Of a DNA stretch of 64,000 nt, positions 46,747 through 54,878 are shown in pieces. Position numbers and translations under genes: made by a program. The DNA comes from CAKKQX01 sp963734595. GTDB lineage: Bacteria; Pseudomonadota; Gammaproteobacteria; Burkholderiales; SG8-41. Position 1 is the stretch's first letter, and every line of letters begins with the position of its first letter. The stretch covers positions 124,001 to 188,000 of the forward strand of contig CAVTHV010000018.1 in the NCBI GenBank assembly GCA_963734595.1. Direction: 5' to 3'. The notes below the pieces were generated by a model. It made no database searches and was not told the origin of the DNA. It saw nothing but the letters and a program-made list of their open reading frames with translations.

Positions 46747-46928
46747 AAAGCATGAACGCAAAGGACGCGAAGGTTCACGAAGGAAAAACTCATATAAATT
46801 CAAAGCCGACAGCAACGAGGGAAGCATCGCGTTTTGTTCGGGGCAACTTGATGAAGACGGGAGAACTTGATTATCGGACTTACTTTGCGCCCTTCGCGTT
46901 ACTTCGCGTCCTTTGCGTTAATGCTTTG
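46747..46928. repeat. Inverted intergenic element F (CGCAAAGGACGCGAAG-type arms)
   Basis: The left arm (46754-46785) starts AACGCAAAGGACGCGAAGG and the right arm (46885-46924) reads CGCGTTACTTCGCGTCCTTT then GCGTT, a good inverse made of repeated CGCAAAG/CGCGAAG words. About 100 unique bases lie between. The right arm encodes the last 14 or so residues of CoaBC and the left arm lies 21 bases from the dut start. Confidence 0.8.
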
Positions 46929-48132
46929 CCCTTTTTTTCTGAGCCGTAAAGCTTCGCGATGTGGGCGATGATCTGTTGCGCGACGATCATCTTTCGGCGC
47001 GCGCGCGAGCTTGTGCGTGCCGGAATCATCGAGCAGCGTGACTTCGTTTTCGTCGGCGCCGATGGCCTCCTGCGCCAGGTTGGCGACCATCAGCGGGACG
47101 TTTTTCCGGCGCCGCTTCTGGCTCGGCGTAGGCATCGAGGTTGCGGCTCTCGGCCGCAAAACCGACGCAGAACGGCGGCTTCGGGCGTGACGCCACCCAG
47201 CCCAGAATGTCCGGGTTGGGCACCAGTTTGAGGCTCAGATTGCGCTTCGTCGGTCTTCTTGATCTTGTGCTGGCGCGGCTTGTCGACGCGATAATCGGCC
47301 ACCGCCGCGACGCCGATGTAGATGTCCGTGCGCGCCACGTGCTGCTTGACCGCTTCGAACATCTGCGCCGCCGTTTCGACGCGCGTGATCCTGGCGCCGA
47401 CCGGCGCTGGAAGGCTTACCGGGCCCGAGACCAGCGTGACTTCGGCACCGGCTCCCAGCGCCGCGCGCGCGATCGCGTAGCCCATTTTGCCCGAACTCAT
47501 ATTGGTGATGCCGCGCACGGCATCGATCGGCTCGAAGGTCGGTCCGGCGGTGATCGAGTATGCGCGCGCCTTTGAGGATTTTCGGCGCGAGGAATGCCGA
47601 CACCGCTTCCGCGATTTCATGCGCTTCGAGCATGCGCCCCATGCCGACTTCGCCGCAGGCCTGATCGCCGCTTGCCGGCCCGAGAATGGCGACGCCGTCG
47701 CGCGCCGAGCTGCGCGACGTTGCGTTGCGTTGCCGGGCTGTCCCACATCTGGCGGTTCATCGCGGGCGCGACCAGCAGCGGGCACTCCCTGGCCAGGCAC
47801 AGCGTGGACAGCAGATCGTCAGCCAGGCCATGGGCGACCTTGGCCATGAAATCGGCCGTGGCCGGCGCGACGACGATGGCATCCTTGCCGCGCGTGAGTT
47901 CGATGTGACCCATGCTGTTGGCGATCCGCGCGTCCCACATGTCGGTGAACACCGGGTTGCCCGACAGCGCCTGCAGCGTGGCGGGCGTGATGAAGCCGCA
48001 GGCGGCCTCGGTCATCACCACCTGCACCTCGACACCGCTCCGGGTCAGCTCGCGCACGAGTTCGGCGGCCTTATAGGCGGCGATGCCGCCAGTCACGCCG
48101 AGCAAGACCTTTTTCCTCAAACTATCAGTCAT
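46880..48132 (-). CDS. coaBC: Phosphopantothenoylcysteine decarboxylase/phosphopantothenate-cysteine ligase (five frameshifts)
   Basis: About 417 residues. The N-terminal flavoprotein CoaC domain (KKVLLGVTGGIAAYKAAELV, PATADFMAKVAHGLADDLLS, PAMNRQMWDSPATQRNVAQL, SGDQACGEVGMGRMLEA) is followed by the CoaB domain (TAGPTFEPIDAVRGITNMSS, KMGYAIARAALGAGAEVTLV, CVGFAAESRNLDAY). It makes 4'-phosphopantetheine for CoA. Shifts near 47697, 47555, 47245, 47115 and 47000 break it, an unusual density beside intact neighbours. The gene is essential, so sequence errors are likelier than decay. The end reads through element F to a TAA at 46880. Confidence 0.9.
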
Positions 48133-48178
48133 GTAGCGCTTTCCGCTGGTAAGAAAGAAGAGTGTAACCGCAAACGCC

Positions 48179-48302
48179 GTGAATCGTAAATCGTGCCCGT
48201 CAAGCGGGTATTGAAAAGCATGAATCGAAAATCCCCGGGCACCGCGTACACGCCGGGCGGGTATGGGTCGTTAAGGTGTCATTCACCATTTTCCATTCAT
48301 GT
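48179..48302. repeat. Inverted intergenic element G (GTGAATCGTAAAT-type arms) with 23-bp insert
   Basis: The left arm is GTGAATCGTAAATCGTG (48179-48195) continued by CATGAATCGAAAAT (48219-48232); the right arm is CATTCACCATTTTCCATTCA (48281-48300), its imperfect inverse. The left arm is split at 48196-48218 by the same 23-base sequence found in element B. It occupies the divergent coaBC-radC promoter region. Confidence 0.6.
48196..48218. repeat. 23-bp exact repeat, copy 2 (copy 1 at 18893-18915)
   Basis: The 23 bases begin CCCGTCAAGCGGG, a short stem-loop (CCCG/CGGG with loop TCAAG), and end TATTGAAAAG. They are identical to 18893-18915. In both places they sit inside an arm of an inverted intergenic element and break its tandem words. 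Confidence 0.85.
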
Positions 48303-48305
48303 CCT

Positions 48306-48980
48306 ATGGCTATAACTGATTGGCCGGCAGGTGAACGCCCCCGTGAAAAACTCCTCTCCAAAGGCGCGGACAGCCTGTCCGACGCCGAGCTGGTGGCGAT
48401 ACTCCTGCGCACCGGCACCAGGGGCATGAGCGCGGTCGATCTTGCGCGTGAAGTGCTGAAACGCTGTGGCTCGTTATCCGCCCTGTTCAACGCGAGCGAC
48501 AGGCAATTCTGTGCCGTTTCGGGGCTCGGTGCCGCCAAGTATGTGCAACTGCAGGCGGTGATGGAAATGGCAAAGCGCGCGCTGCGCGAAAAAATCGGCA
48601 ACGGCGACGCGCTCAATTCGCCGCATGCGGTGCGCGACTATCTGCGGCTGAAGCTCCAGGGGCGGCCGCACGAAGTGTTCGCCAGCGTTTTTCTCGATGC
48701 ACAGAACCGCGTGCTCGCGGTGGAGGAGCTGTTTCGCGGCACGCTTACGCAAACCAGCGTTTATCCGCGCGAAGTGGTGAAGCGCGCGTTGCACTACAAC
48801 GCGGCGGCTCTGATCTTCGCGCATAACCATCCATCGGGCATCGCCGAACCCAGCCGGGCAGACGAAATGCTGACCATCGCGCTGAAGCAGGCGCTGGCAT
48901 TGATCGACGTGAAAGTACTCGATCATTTCGTGGTCGGTGGCGACAGCGCGATGTCTTTCGCGGAGCGTGGATTGCTGTAG
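48306..48980 (+). CDS. radC: RadC family JAB-domain protein
   Basis: 224 residues: an N-terminal helix-hairpin-helix-like part (ERPREKLLSKGADSLSDAEL) and a C-terminal JAMM/MPN domain with complete zinc motif, HxHx6SxxD, in IFAHNHPSGIAEPSRADEML. Despite the name its role in DNA repair is not settled. The start MAITDWPAGERPREKLL at 48306 is the usual RadC N terminus. It is divergent from coaBC. Confidence 0.93.
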   Translation: MAITDWPAGERPREKLLSKGADSLSDAELVAILLRTGTRGMSAVDLAREVLKRCGSLSALFNASDRQFCAVSGLGAAKYVQLQAVMEMAKRALREKIGNGDALNSPHAVRDYLRLKLQGRPHEVFASVFLDAQNRVLAVEELFRGTLTQTSVYPREVVKRALHYNAAALIFAHNHPSGIAEPSRADEMLTIALKQALALIDVKVLDHFVVGGDSAMSFAERGLL

Positions 48981-49060
48981 CCGGTTGTTGTAAAAGTGTT
49001 TTTTCGTGCCGGGCAGCGGCGGTCCGAGCCCCGCCCAAGGCCGGACGGGCACCGTAAAAC

Positions 49061-49090
49061 TTGAGCAAGCCGCTGAATTTAGTGTATTAT
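49061..49090 (+). promoter_or_regulatory. Sigma-70 promoter of rpmB-rpmG
   Basis: TTGAGC (49061-49066) and TATTAT (49085-49090) are 18 bases apart and 30 bases before rpmB, close to consensus. Confidence 0.7.
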
Positions 49091-49119
49091 CCAAGGCTTT
49101 CTGATTCTGGAGCAGCGTC

Positions 49120-49356
49120 ATGGCACGCGTATGTCAAGTCACCGGCAAAAAGCCGATGGGTGGGAACCATGTTTCCCACGCCAACAACAAAACGCACCGG
49201 CGTTTTTTGCCCAACCTGCAGTACCGCCGTTTCTGGGTCGAGACTGAAAACCGCTGGGTCAGCATGCGCGTATCGCAGGCCGGGTTGCGCACCATCGACA
49301 AGAAAGGCATCGACGTCGTGCTCGCGGAACTGCGCGCACGCGGCGAGCAGATTTAA
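49120..49356 (+). CDS. rpmB: 50S ribosomal protein L28
   Basis: 78 residues, typical L28: MARVCQVTGKKPMGGNHVSH, NNKTHRRFLPNLQYRRFWVE, LRTIDKKGIDVVLAELRARG. It is a component of the large ribosomal subunit. rpmG follows 12 bases later, the conserved bacterial pair. Confidence 0.97.
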   Translation: MARVCQVTGKKPMGGNHVSHANNKTHRRFLPNLQYRRFWVETENRWVSMRVSQAGLRTIDKKGIDVVLAELRARGEQI

Positions 49357-49368
49357 CGGAGGCCCGCC

Positions 49369-49524
49369 ATGAGAGAAAAGATCAAGCTCGAATCAAGCGC
49401 CGGTACCGGCCATTTCTACACCACCACCAAGAACAAGCGCACCACGCCGGAAAAAATGGAAATCAAGAAGTTCGATCCGGTGGCGCGCAAGCACGTGATC
49501 TACAAGGAAACCAAGATCAAATAA
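49369..49524 (+). CDS. rpmG: 50S ribosomal protein L33
   Basis: 51 residues: MREKIKLESSAGTGHFYTTT, KNKRTTPEKMEIKKFDPVAR, KHVIYKETKIK, stop TAA at 49522-49524. It is the cysteine-free (zinc-independent) form common in proteobacteria. The start follows CGGAGGCCCGCC. It shares the rpmB promoter and ends before a strong terminator. Confidence 0.97.
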   Translation: MREKIKLESSAGTGHFYTTTKNKRTTPEKMEIKKFDPVARKHVIYKETKIK

Positions 49525-49597
49525 ACCGGACGGCGCGCGCCGCCGGTTTATTTCCGCGCGTTTGAACGGACGGCAAACCGCCGCTCAACGCGCGGCA

Positions 49598-49627
49598 CAA
49601 AAAAAGCCCGCTTGCGCGGGCTTTTCT
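49598..49627 (+). terminator. Bidirectional Rho-independent terminator of rpmBG
   Basis: AGCCCGC/GCGGGCT form a 7-bp stem with loop TTGC (49605-49622), with a run of A before and TTTTCTG after. It serves rpmG on the plus strand and probably the convergent desaturase gene. Confidence 0.9.
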
Positions 49628-49668
49628 GTTTTCGGGACGATGCTGAATCCCGGATCCCGAATCCTGCG

Positions 49669-50829
49669 TTACGCGTAACTGCGCAGGCGCCGGGAAAACT
49701 CCTTGAGGGCGACGATGCCGCTCGCCTCGGCGCGCCGGCACCAGTCTTCAAGCTGCCGCACCAGTTGCTCCTTCGAGGCGGTCGAGCGCTGCCAGATGGC
49801 CGCGAGTTCGTCGCGCATGGTGTAAATCGTGGCGAGATTGCTGCTGTGATTGAGCACCTCGTCGCGCCTCGCGCGCTCGTTCTCCGGCAGCGAGTTGGCA
49901 TCGCTGCGCAGCCAGCGCTTGAGCGCCGCACGGTCGACGCTTACCGCGCGCGACTTGAGCTCGCGCAGTTCCCCGGCACAGGTCCGGCGCAGTGATTTTG
50001 CGTACTTGGCGACCACTTCGTAGCGATGGGTGATCACCGACTGCAGCGTGTCGAGGTCGCAGTGCGTCTTGGCGGCGTCGAGCCTGAGCTTGGGCGCAAC
50101 CTTCTTGACCTGCGCCAGACGCAGTGTTTCCAGAACCCGGATGTAGAGCCAGCCGATGTCGAATTCGTACCAGCGATTGGACAGCCGCGCTGAAGTGGGG
50201 TAGGCGTGGTGGTTGTTGTGCAGCTCTTCGCCGCCGATCAGGATGCCCCACGGCAGGACGTTGGCGCTGGCGTCGTCCGGCTGGAAATTGCGGTAGCCCC
50301 AGTAGTGGCCGATGCCGTTGATGACGCCCGCAGCCATGAGCGGGATCCACGCCATCTGCACGGCCCAGATCGTGAGGCCGATGGGTCCGAAAAGAACGAC
50401 GTTGAGCACCAGCATCGCGGCGATGCCGATGCGGTCACGTCTGTAGACATTGCGCTCAAGCCAGTCATCCGGCGTGCCGTGGCCGTAGCGCTGGAGCGTT
50501 TCCTTGTTCTGTCCTTCCTGGCGGTAGAGCTCGGCGCCTTCCCACATCACTTTTTTGATGCCGAAAATCTGCGGGCTGTGCGGATCGTCCGCGGTTTCGC
50601 ACTTGGCGTGGTGCTTGCGGTGGATCGCCGTCCAGGTCTTGGTGAGCATGCCGGTGGTGAGCCACAGCCAGAAGCGGAAAAAATGGCTGGGCAGGGGATG
50701 CAGATCGAGCGCACGATGGGCTTGATGGCGGTGCAGAAACACGGTCACCGCGGCAATCGTTATGTGGGTCACGACCAGTGTATAGACCACATATCCCCAC
50801 CACGGCAGATCAAAAAACCCTGTAAACAT
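49669..50829 (-). CDS. Membrane fatty acid desaturase (acyl-CoA delta-9 desaturase type)
   Basis: 386 residues. The three histidine boxes of the integral-membrane desaturases are clear: HRHQAHR (box 1), HRKHH (box 2) and HNNHH (box 3), with hydrophobic spans before box 1 and between boxes 2 and 3 (IGIAAMLVLNVVLFGPIGLT). The C-terminal 150 residues are charged and helical, longer than in minimal DesC proteins. It introduces a double bond into membrane acyl chains with a di-iron centre. The start is at the first spans (MFTGFFDLPWWGYVVYTLVV). Confidence 0.92.
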   Translation of the reverse strand: MFTGFFDLPWWGYVVYTLVVTHITIAAVTVFLHRHQAHRALDLHPLPSHFFRFWLWLTTGMLTKTWTAIHRKHHAKCETADDPHSPQIFGIKKVMWEGAELYRQEGQNKETLQRYGHGTPDDWLERNVYRRDRIGIAAMLVLNVVLFGPIGLTIWAVQMAWIPLMAAGVINGIGHYWGYRNFQPDDASANVLPWGILIGGEELHNNHHAYPTSARLSNRWYEFDIGWLYIRVLETLRLAQVKKVAPKLRLDAAKTHCDLDTLQSVITHRYEVVAKYAKSLRRTCAGELRELKSRAVSVDRAALKRWLRSDANSLPENERARRDEVLNHSSNLATIYTMRDELAAIWQRSTASKEQLVRQLEDWCRRAEASGIVALKEFSRRLRSYA

Positions 50830-51055
50830 TTGACTCCCTGAATATGACGCAACATGTTTTGACTGGCTGCAGTGTACTGAAGTTCATTGTTGGGGCAAAG
50901 GCTTTTCTGTTTTGCCCGGGGCGCGCCGGCGCGGCGCACTTTGCATCGCAATACGTTGATTGCATTGCGAAAACCGTGGGATAGTCCATTGCCGGGTCAG
51001 CTGCGGAGAAAAACGCCAGTTTCGGCAGAAGGCAAAGCGGATTCGAATCAGTCGC

Positions 51056-52336
51056 TTACGATGTGCCGGCCGCGGGAGGGGTGTTGCCGAGGATGCGCAC
51101 TTCGCGCTGGGGAAATGGAATTTCAATCTGGTGCTTTTTGAATTCGCGCCAGATCTCGCGGTAGAGGTCGGAGCGCATCCCCTGCGTGCCTTCCTCGGGG
51201 TCCTCGATCCAGACGCCGAGTTCCAGATTGATCCCGCTGTCGGCAAACTCCAGGATGAACGCGCCAGGCGCGGGATCCTGCAGTACCCGTTGATGGCGCT
51301 TTGCTGCATCCACCATGATCTGCATCGCTGCGTCGAGATCCGATTGGTAGCTGACCTGGATGGGTAATGCAACGCGCACGCGGCGGTCGCTGTAGGAGTG
51401 ATTGACCACCGTCGAGGCAATGATGGTTTCGTTCGGAATGATCGCTTCCTGGCCGGTCAGGCTGCGCACGACGACGTAGCGCGCCGTCATCCTGGTGAGC
51501 TGGCCGGTGTGCTGATCGATCGTGACCAGATCGCCGATGTTCACCGAGCGGTCCATCAGGATGATGAAGCCGCTGATGTAATTGCTGGCGATTTTCTGCA
51601 GGCCGAAACCGATGCCGACGCCGAGCATGCCGCCGAACACCGACAGCAGGGTGAGGTCGATGCCCACTGCCGGCAGCACGATCACTACAGCCGCCAGGAT
51701 CAGCAGCGCCTGGGTCAGTTTGGAAAACATCACGCGCAGGTTGATGTCCAGGCTCGTCGCCCGCATCAGGCGGTTTTCCGCGAATCGTCCCAGCCACATT
51801 GCGAGCAGCAGCGCCACCAGCACCGATACCACGCCCTGCAGCACCAGCAGAAGCGAAATCCGCTGCTTGCCTATGGTGATATCGAGGCTGTCGAGGAAAC
51901 TTGCGACATCCGGCCACAGCCCGGCGATATGAATCGCGACCCCGAGCCATACCGTCCAGGCGATGGTGCGCTCCCATACCCGCAGCCGGCCGCCGGCCGC
52001 AAAGGTATGGCGCAAAAGGTAGAACGCGATCCTGATCAGCGCAAATGAAAACAGCAGCGGTACCGCGAGGTTGAGCAGCTTGACCGGCTGCCAGTGGTGA
52101 AGCAGCCATCTGCCGAACAGCATCAGGGCCAGCGCAGAGATCGGAAACAGCAGACGCTGGACGCTGCCGATGCCGAGCGTCAGCGTGCCATCTACGTCGG
52201 CACGGCGGATGACCCGGTGCCGGTAGACGCGTTGCAACTGCCACGCGCCGCCGAGGCAAAGCAACAGCACACCGAGCTGCCACAGCACATGGGCCTGCTG
52301 CAGGTCGGACGTCAGGTCGGCGATCAAGTTCCTCAT
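51056..52336 (-). CDS. MscS-family mechanosensitive channel
   Basis: 426 residues. Several N-terminal membrane spans (VLWQLGVLLLCLGGAWQLQR, LNLAVPLLFSFALIRIAFYL, IAWTVWLGVAIHIAGLWPDV) precede the MscS core: pore helix VFGGMLGVGIGFGLQKIASN, beta domain DRSVNIGDLVTIDQHTGQLT and VVVRSLTGQEAIIPNETIIA. It releases solutes under osmotic downshock. The start MRNLIADLTSDLQQ at 52336 gives a sensible first helix; the Met 30 codons upstream adds an unlikely polar tail. Confidence 0.92.
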   Translation of the reverse strand: MRNLIADLTSDLQQAHVLWQLGVLLLCLGGAWQLQRVYRHRVIRRADVDGTLTLGIGSVQRLLFPISALALMLFGRWLLHHWQPVKLLNLAVPLLFSFALIRIAFYLLRHTFAAGGRLRVWERTIAWTVWLGVAIHIAGLWPDVASFLDSLDITIGKQRISLLLVLQGVVSVLVALLLAMWLGRFAENRLMRATSLDINLRVMFSKLTQALLILAAVVIVLPAVGIDLTLLSVFGGMLGVGIGFGLQKIASNYISGFIILMDRSVNIGDLVTIDQHTGQLTRMTARYVVVRSLTGQEAIIPNETIIASTVVNHSYSDRRVRVALPIQVSYQSDLDAAMQIMVDAAKRHQRVLQDPAPGAFILEFADSGINLELGVWIEDPEEGTQGMRSDLYREIWREFKKHQIEIPFPQREVRILGNTPPAAGTS

Positions 52337-52497
52337 TTCATTGGAGATTCTGAGAGTAAGCGGGTCGCTGAAACGTGCATCGATTGTAGCATGGGGGTGA
52401 TCCCTGACGTCCCGGCCGCCCGCCATGCTTTCGTCATGCGTGGCGTTTCACCGATCAGCAAGAACGGCTCCAGACGCGCTCGCGGTCATGAGCCGGG

Positions 52498-53754
52498 CTA
52501 CCCGATCCGCTCCATGACGGCAGCAAAGAAGCCGTCGGTGCCGTGCAGATGCGGCCATAGCTGCAAATACGGTCCGGTATCGAGTTCGATTTGTTGCTGT
52601 TTCAAAATATCATTGCAATTCAATAGCCTGAATTTATCATGCTCGGCCAGAAACGCCGTGACGATGTCCTGGTTTTCCTCGGCAAGCAGGCTGCAGGTCG
52701 CGTAGACCAGGCGCCCGCCCGGTTTGAGCAGGCGGGCTGCGGCACGGAGGATGGCAGCCTGCTTGAGTGTCAGTTCCGCGATCGTCTGCGGCGATTGCCG
52801 CCACTTCAGATCGGGATTGCGGCGCAGCGTGCCCAGTCCGCTGCACGGCGCGTCGACCAGCACGCGGTCGATCTTGCCGCCGAGCCGTTTAACACCGATG
52901 TCGTTTTCATTCTGTATCAGCTTCGGATGCAGGTTGGAGAGGCCCGAACGTTTCAACCGGGGTTTGAGCTGCGCCAGCCGCCGCGCCGACACGTCGAAGG
53001 CGTAAATGCGCCCGCGCGACTGCATCATGGCACCCAGCATCAGCGTCTTGCCGCCGGCGCCGGCGCAGAAGTCGACGACCAGATCATTGCGTCTCGGCGC
53101 CACCAGATAGCCCAGCAGCTGGCTGCCTTCGTCCTGCACTTCGACGCTGCCGTCGAGAAACAGCGGATGCAGGTTGAGCGCCGGTTTGTCCTTGAGCCTG
53201 ACGCCGATCGGGGAATAAGGCGTCGCTTCGGCGCGGATGCCGTCCGCCGCCATCTGACGCAGCACGGTGTCGCGATCGGTGCGCAGCGTGTTGACGCGCA
53301 GATCGAGCGGCGCCGGTTGTTGCAGCACGCGGCCGAGCGCGAGAATGGTCGCCTCGGGCATCTGCGGCCTGAGGCGCTCGACCAGCCAATCCGGGAATTC
53401 GGCCTGCACCGCAAGCGGCAGATCTCCGGGGGACGCGGCCCTGATTCCGGCCAGCCACGCGGCTTCATCGTCCGTGAGCACTGCGTGGAGTTCACGCCCG
53501 CTGATTCCTGCGATACGCGCGAGCGAGGCGAGCAGCAGGCGGCGCGGCGTGGCGCCGCCGGCCAGGTGATCGAGCAGTCGCTTGTGCCGCAATACGCCGA
53601 AAACGGATTCGGCAATGAAGGCGCGGTCGTGCTGGCCGAGCTGGCGATGTTCGCGGAAGTAGCGGCTCAGAACCGCGTCGGCGGGATGCTCGAACCGGAG
53701 CACGTTGCGCAGGGTTTCTGCAGCCGCTTCGAGTTGACTGGGGAGGATGGGCAT
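52498..53754 (-). CDS. RsmB/NOP family class I SAM-dependent RNA methyltransferase
   Basis: 418 residues. A NusB-like N-terminal part (RYFREHRQLGQHDRAFIAES, VFGVLRHKRLLDHLAGGATP) is followed by the methyltransferase: VVDFCAGAGGKTLMLGAMM, VDAPCSGLGTLRRNPDLKW and VYATCSLLAEENQDIV, which carry the SAM site and both catalytic cysteines of m5C RNA methyltransferases. It is shorter than E. coli RsmB in its N domain but the same class. The start MPILPSQLEAAAETL at 53754 is chosen as the first helix. Confidence 0.9.
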   Translation of the reverse strand: MPILPSQLEAAAETLRNVLRFEHPADAVLSRYFREHRQLGQHDRAFIAESVFGVLRHKRLLDHLAGGATPRRLLLASLARIAGISGRELHAVLTDDEAAWLAGIRAASPGDLPLAVQAEFPDWLVERLRPQMPEATILALGRVLQQPAPLDLRVNTLRTDRDTVLRQMAADGIRAEATPYSPIGVRLKDKPALNLHPLFLDGSVEVQDEGSQLLGYLVAPRRNDLVVDFCAGAGGKTLMLGAMMQSRGRIYAFDVSARRLAQLKPRLKRSGLSNLHPKLIQNENDIGVKRLGGKIDRVLVDAPCSGLGTLRRNPDLKWRQSPQTIAELTLKQAAILRAAARLLKPGGRLVYATCSLLAEENQDIVTAFLAEHDKFRLLNCNDILKQQQIELDTGPYLQLWPHLHGTDGFFAAVMERIG

Positions 53755-53832
53755 GCCCGAGGTTAACAGCTCAGCCGCGACGTGCAAAGAAAGTACGGCG
53801 AAAAAGCGCGCTCGGCATATTTCTCCCGCAGG

Positions 53833-54867
53833 CTAGTTTTCGCTGACATGAATCTCGCTCACGATCTGCTCGCCGGTCTGCTGGCCATCGCGCCCGATGA
53901 AACGAATCATGACCGGCAGGTAGCGGTAATCGGGCGCGAGCCAGAACTCGATGCTTTCCTCGCCGGGATGGCGCAGCTGCCGCACCGGCAGCGCCTTCAG
54001 CGTGCCGAGCGGCGTCTCGATGCTTGCCTCCTGCAACACGTCGAGCTCGTAGGTTTCCAGGTTCGCGCCGTTGGTGATCTGCATGCGCACGCGCCCCGGC
54101 GCGGGCGGCGCCAGCGCGAGCTGGTAAATGAAGCTCACCATGTCCTGGCTGCCCGCGGGCAGCGCCTCGGTGCGCCGGTCCGGCACCCGGCCCAGCGTGA
54201 TTTGCCCGCTGTCCCAGTTGAAATTCGCCTTGGCCACCTCGGTCTCGCCGCGCCGCTTGCGGCTCATCAGGAACGTTTCCGGCCGCAGACCGGCGGCGGT
54301 GATCCTGCCTTCGCTCAGGTAATTCAAATGCTGTGAAGCGAATAAAGCGGCGATACCGGTGGTCTCGGAAACGCTGGCAAGTTTATAGGTGCCGCCTTCG
54401 GTTTCCCATGTTTGCACGGTCCTGCCGACGCTGAACTTGTCGGTGCCGAGAAACAGCGTGTAGGTAATGCGGCCTTTGCTGGGCAGGCTTTTTGCCGGCG
54501 CCGCCGCCGCGGGTGCTGGTGGTGCGGGCGGCGTTTGAGGCGCAGCGGCCGCGGGCGCTGCGGGTTCGGCAGGTTCCAGGCCGGGCTCGGTTGATTGCGG
54601 TTGCTGCGGAAGGGCAAGTGGTGAGTGTGCCGCGACCGTTGCAACCGGAAGAGGGGGTGGCGCGCTGTGGCGGCGGACGGGTTGGGGCGGGCTTGGCCGG
54701 GGCTTGGGCTGCGCGGCCGGTTTGGCGGCAGGCGGCGGCGCGCTGACCAGGCGCGCTTGCAGCGGTGGCGGTGCGAAAAGCGGCTCCGTCGTGGGAAACC
54801 GCGCACCGGAAAGGACGAAAACATGCAGCAGCAGCGATACGACAACAGCGGCGAGCAGGCGTCGCAT
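53833..54867 (-). CDS. DUF3108 protein with TonB-like anchor and proline-rich linker
   Basis: 344 residues in three parts: an N-terminal membrane anchor (LLAAVVVSLLLHVFVLSGAR) with the TonB-type SxxxH motif (Ser11, His15); about 100 residues rich in Pro and Ala (PPPAAKPAAQPKPRPSPPQP); and a DUF3108 domain (RITYTLFLGTDKFSVGRTVQ, GSQDMVSFIYQLALAPP, TPLGTLKALPVRQLRHPGEE). The last domain is a periplasmic beta fold of unknown role. It follows another DUF3108 gene by 11 bases in the same direction. Confidence 0.87.
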   Translation of the reverse strand: MRRLLAAVVVSLLLHVFVLSGARFPTTEPLFAPPPLQARLVSAPPPAAKPAAQPKPRPSPPQPVRRHSAPPPLPVATVAAHSPLALPQQPQSTEPGLEPAEPAAPAAAAPQTPPAPPAPAAAAPAKSLPSKGRITYTLFLGTDKFSVGRTVQTWETEGGTYKLASVSETTGIAALFASQHLNYLSEGRITAAGLRPETFLMSRKRRGETEVAKANFNWDSGQITLGRVPDRRTEALPAGSQDMVSFIYQLALAPPAPGRVRMQITNGANLETYELDVLQEASIETPLGTLKALPVRQLRHPGEESIEFWLAPDYRYLPVMIRFIGRDGQQTGEQIVSEIHVSEN

Positions 54868-54878
54868 ATGAACAGCGG

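Noticed and set aside
1..48132. Programmed ribosomal frameshifting as the cause of the broken genes
   Set aside because: The shifts occur in about 19 unrelated genes, in both directions, without slippery heptamers or downstream pseudoknots, and include several in one essential gene.
4340..48302. Insertion sequences or MITEs with transposase-type ends at the inverted elements
   Set aside because: No transposase gene and no constant terminal sequence or target duplication is shared among the seven elements.
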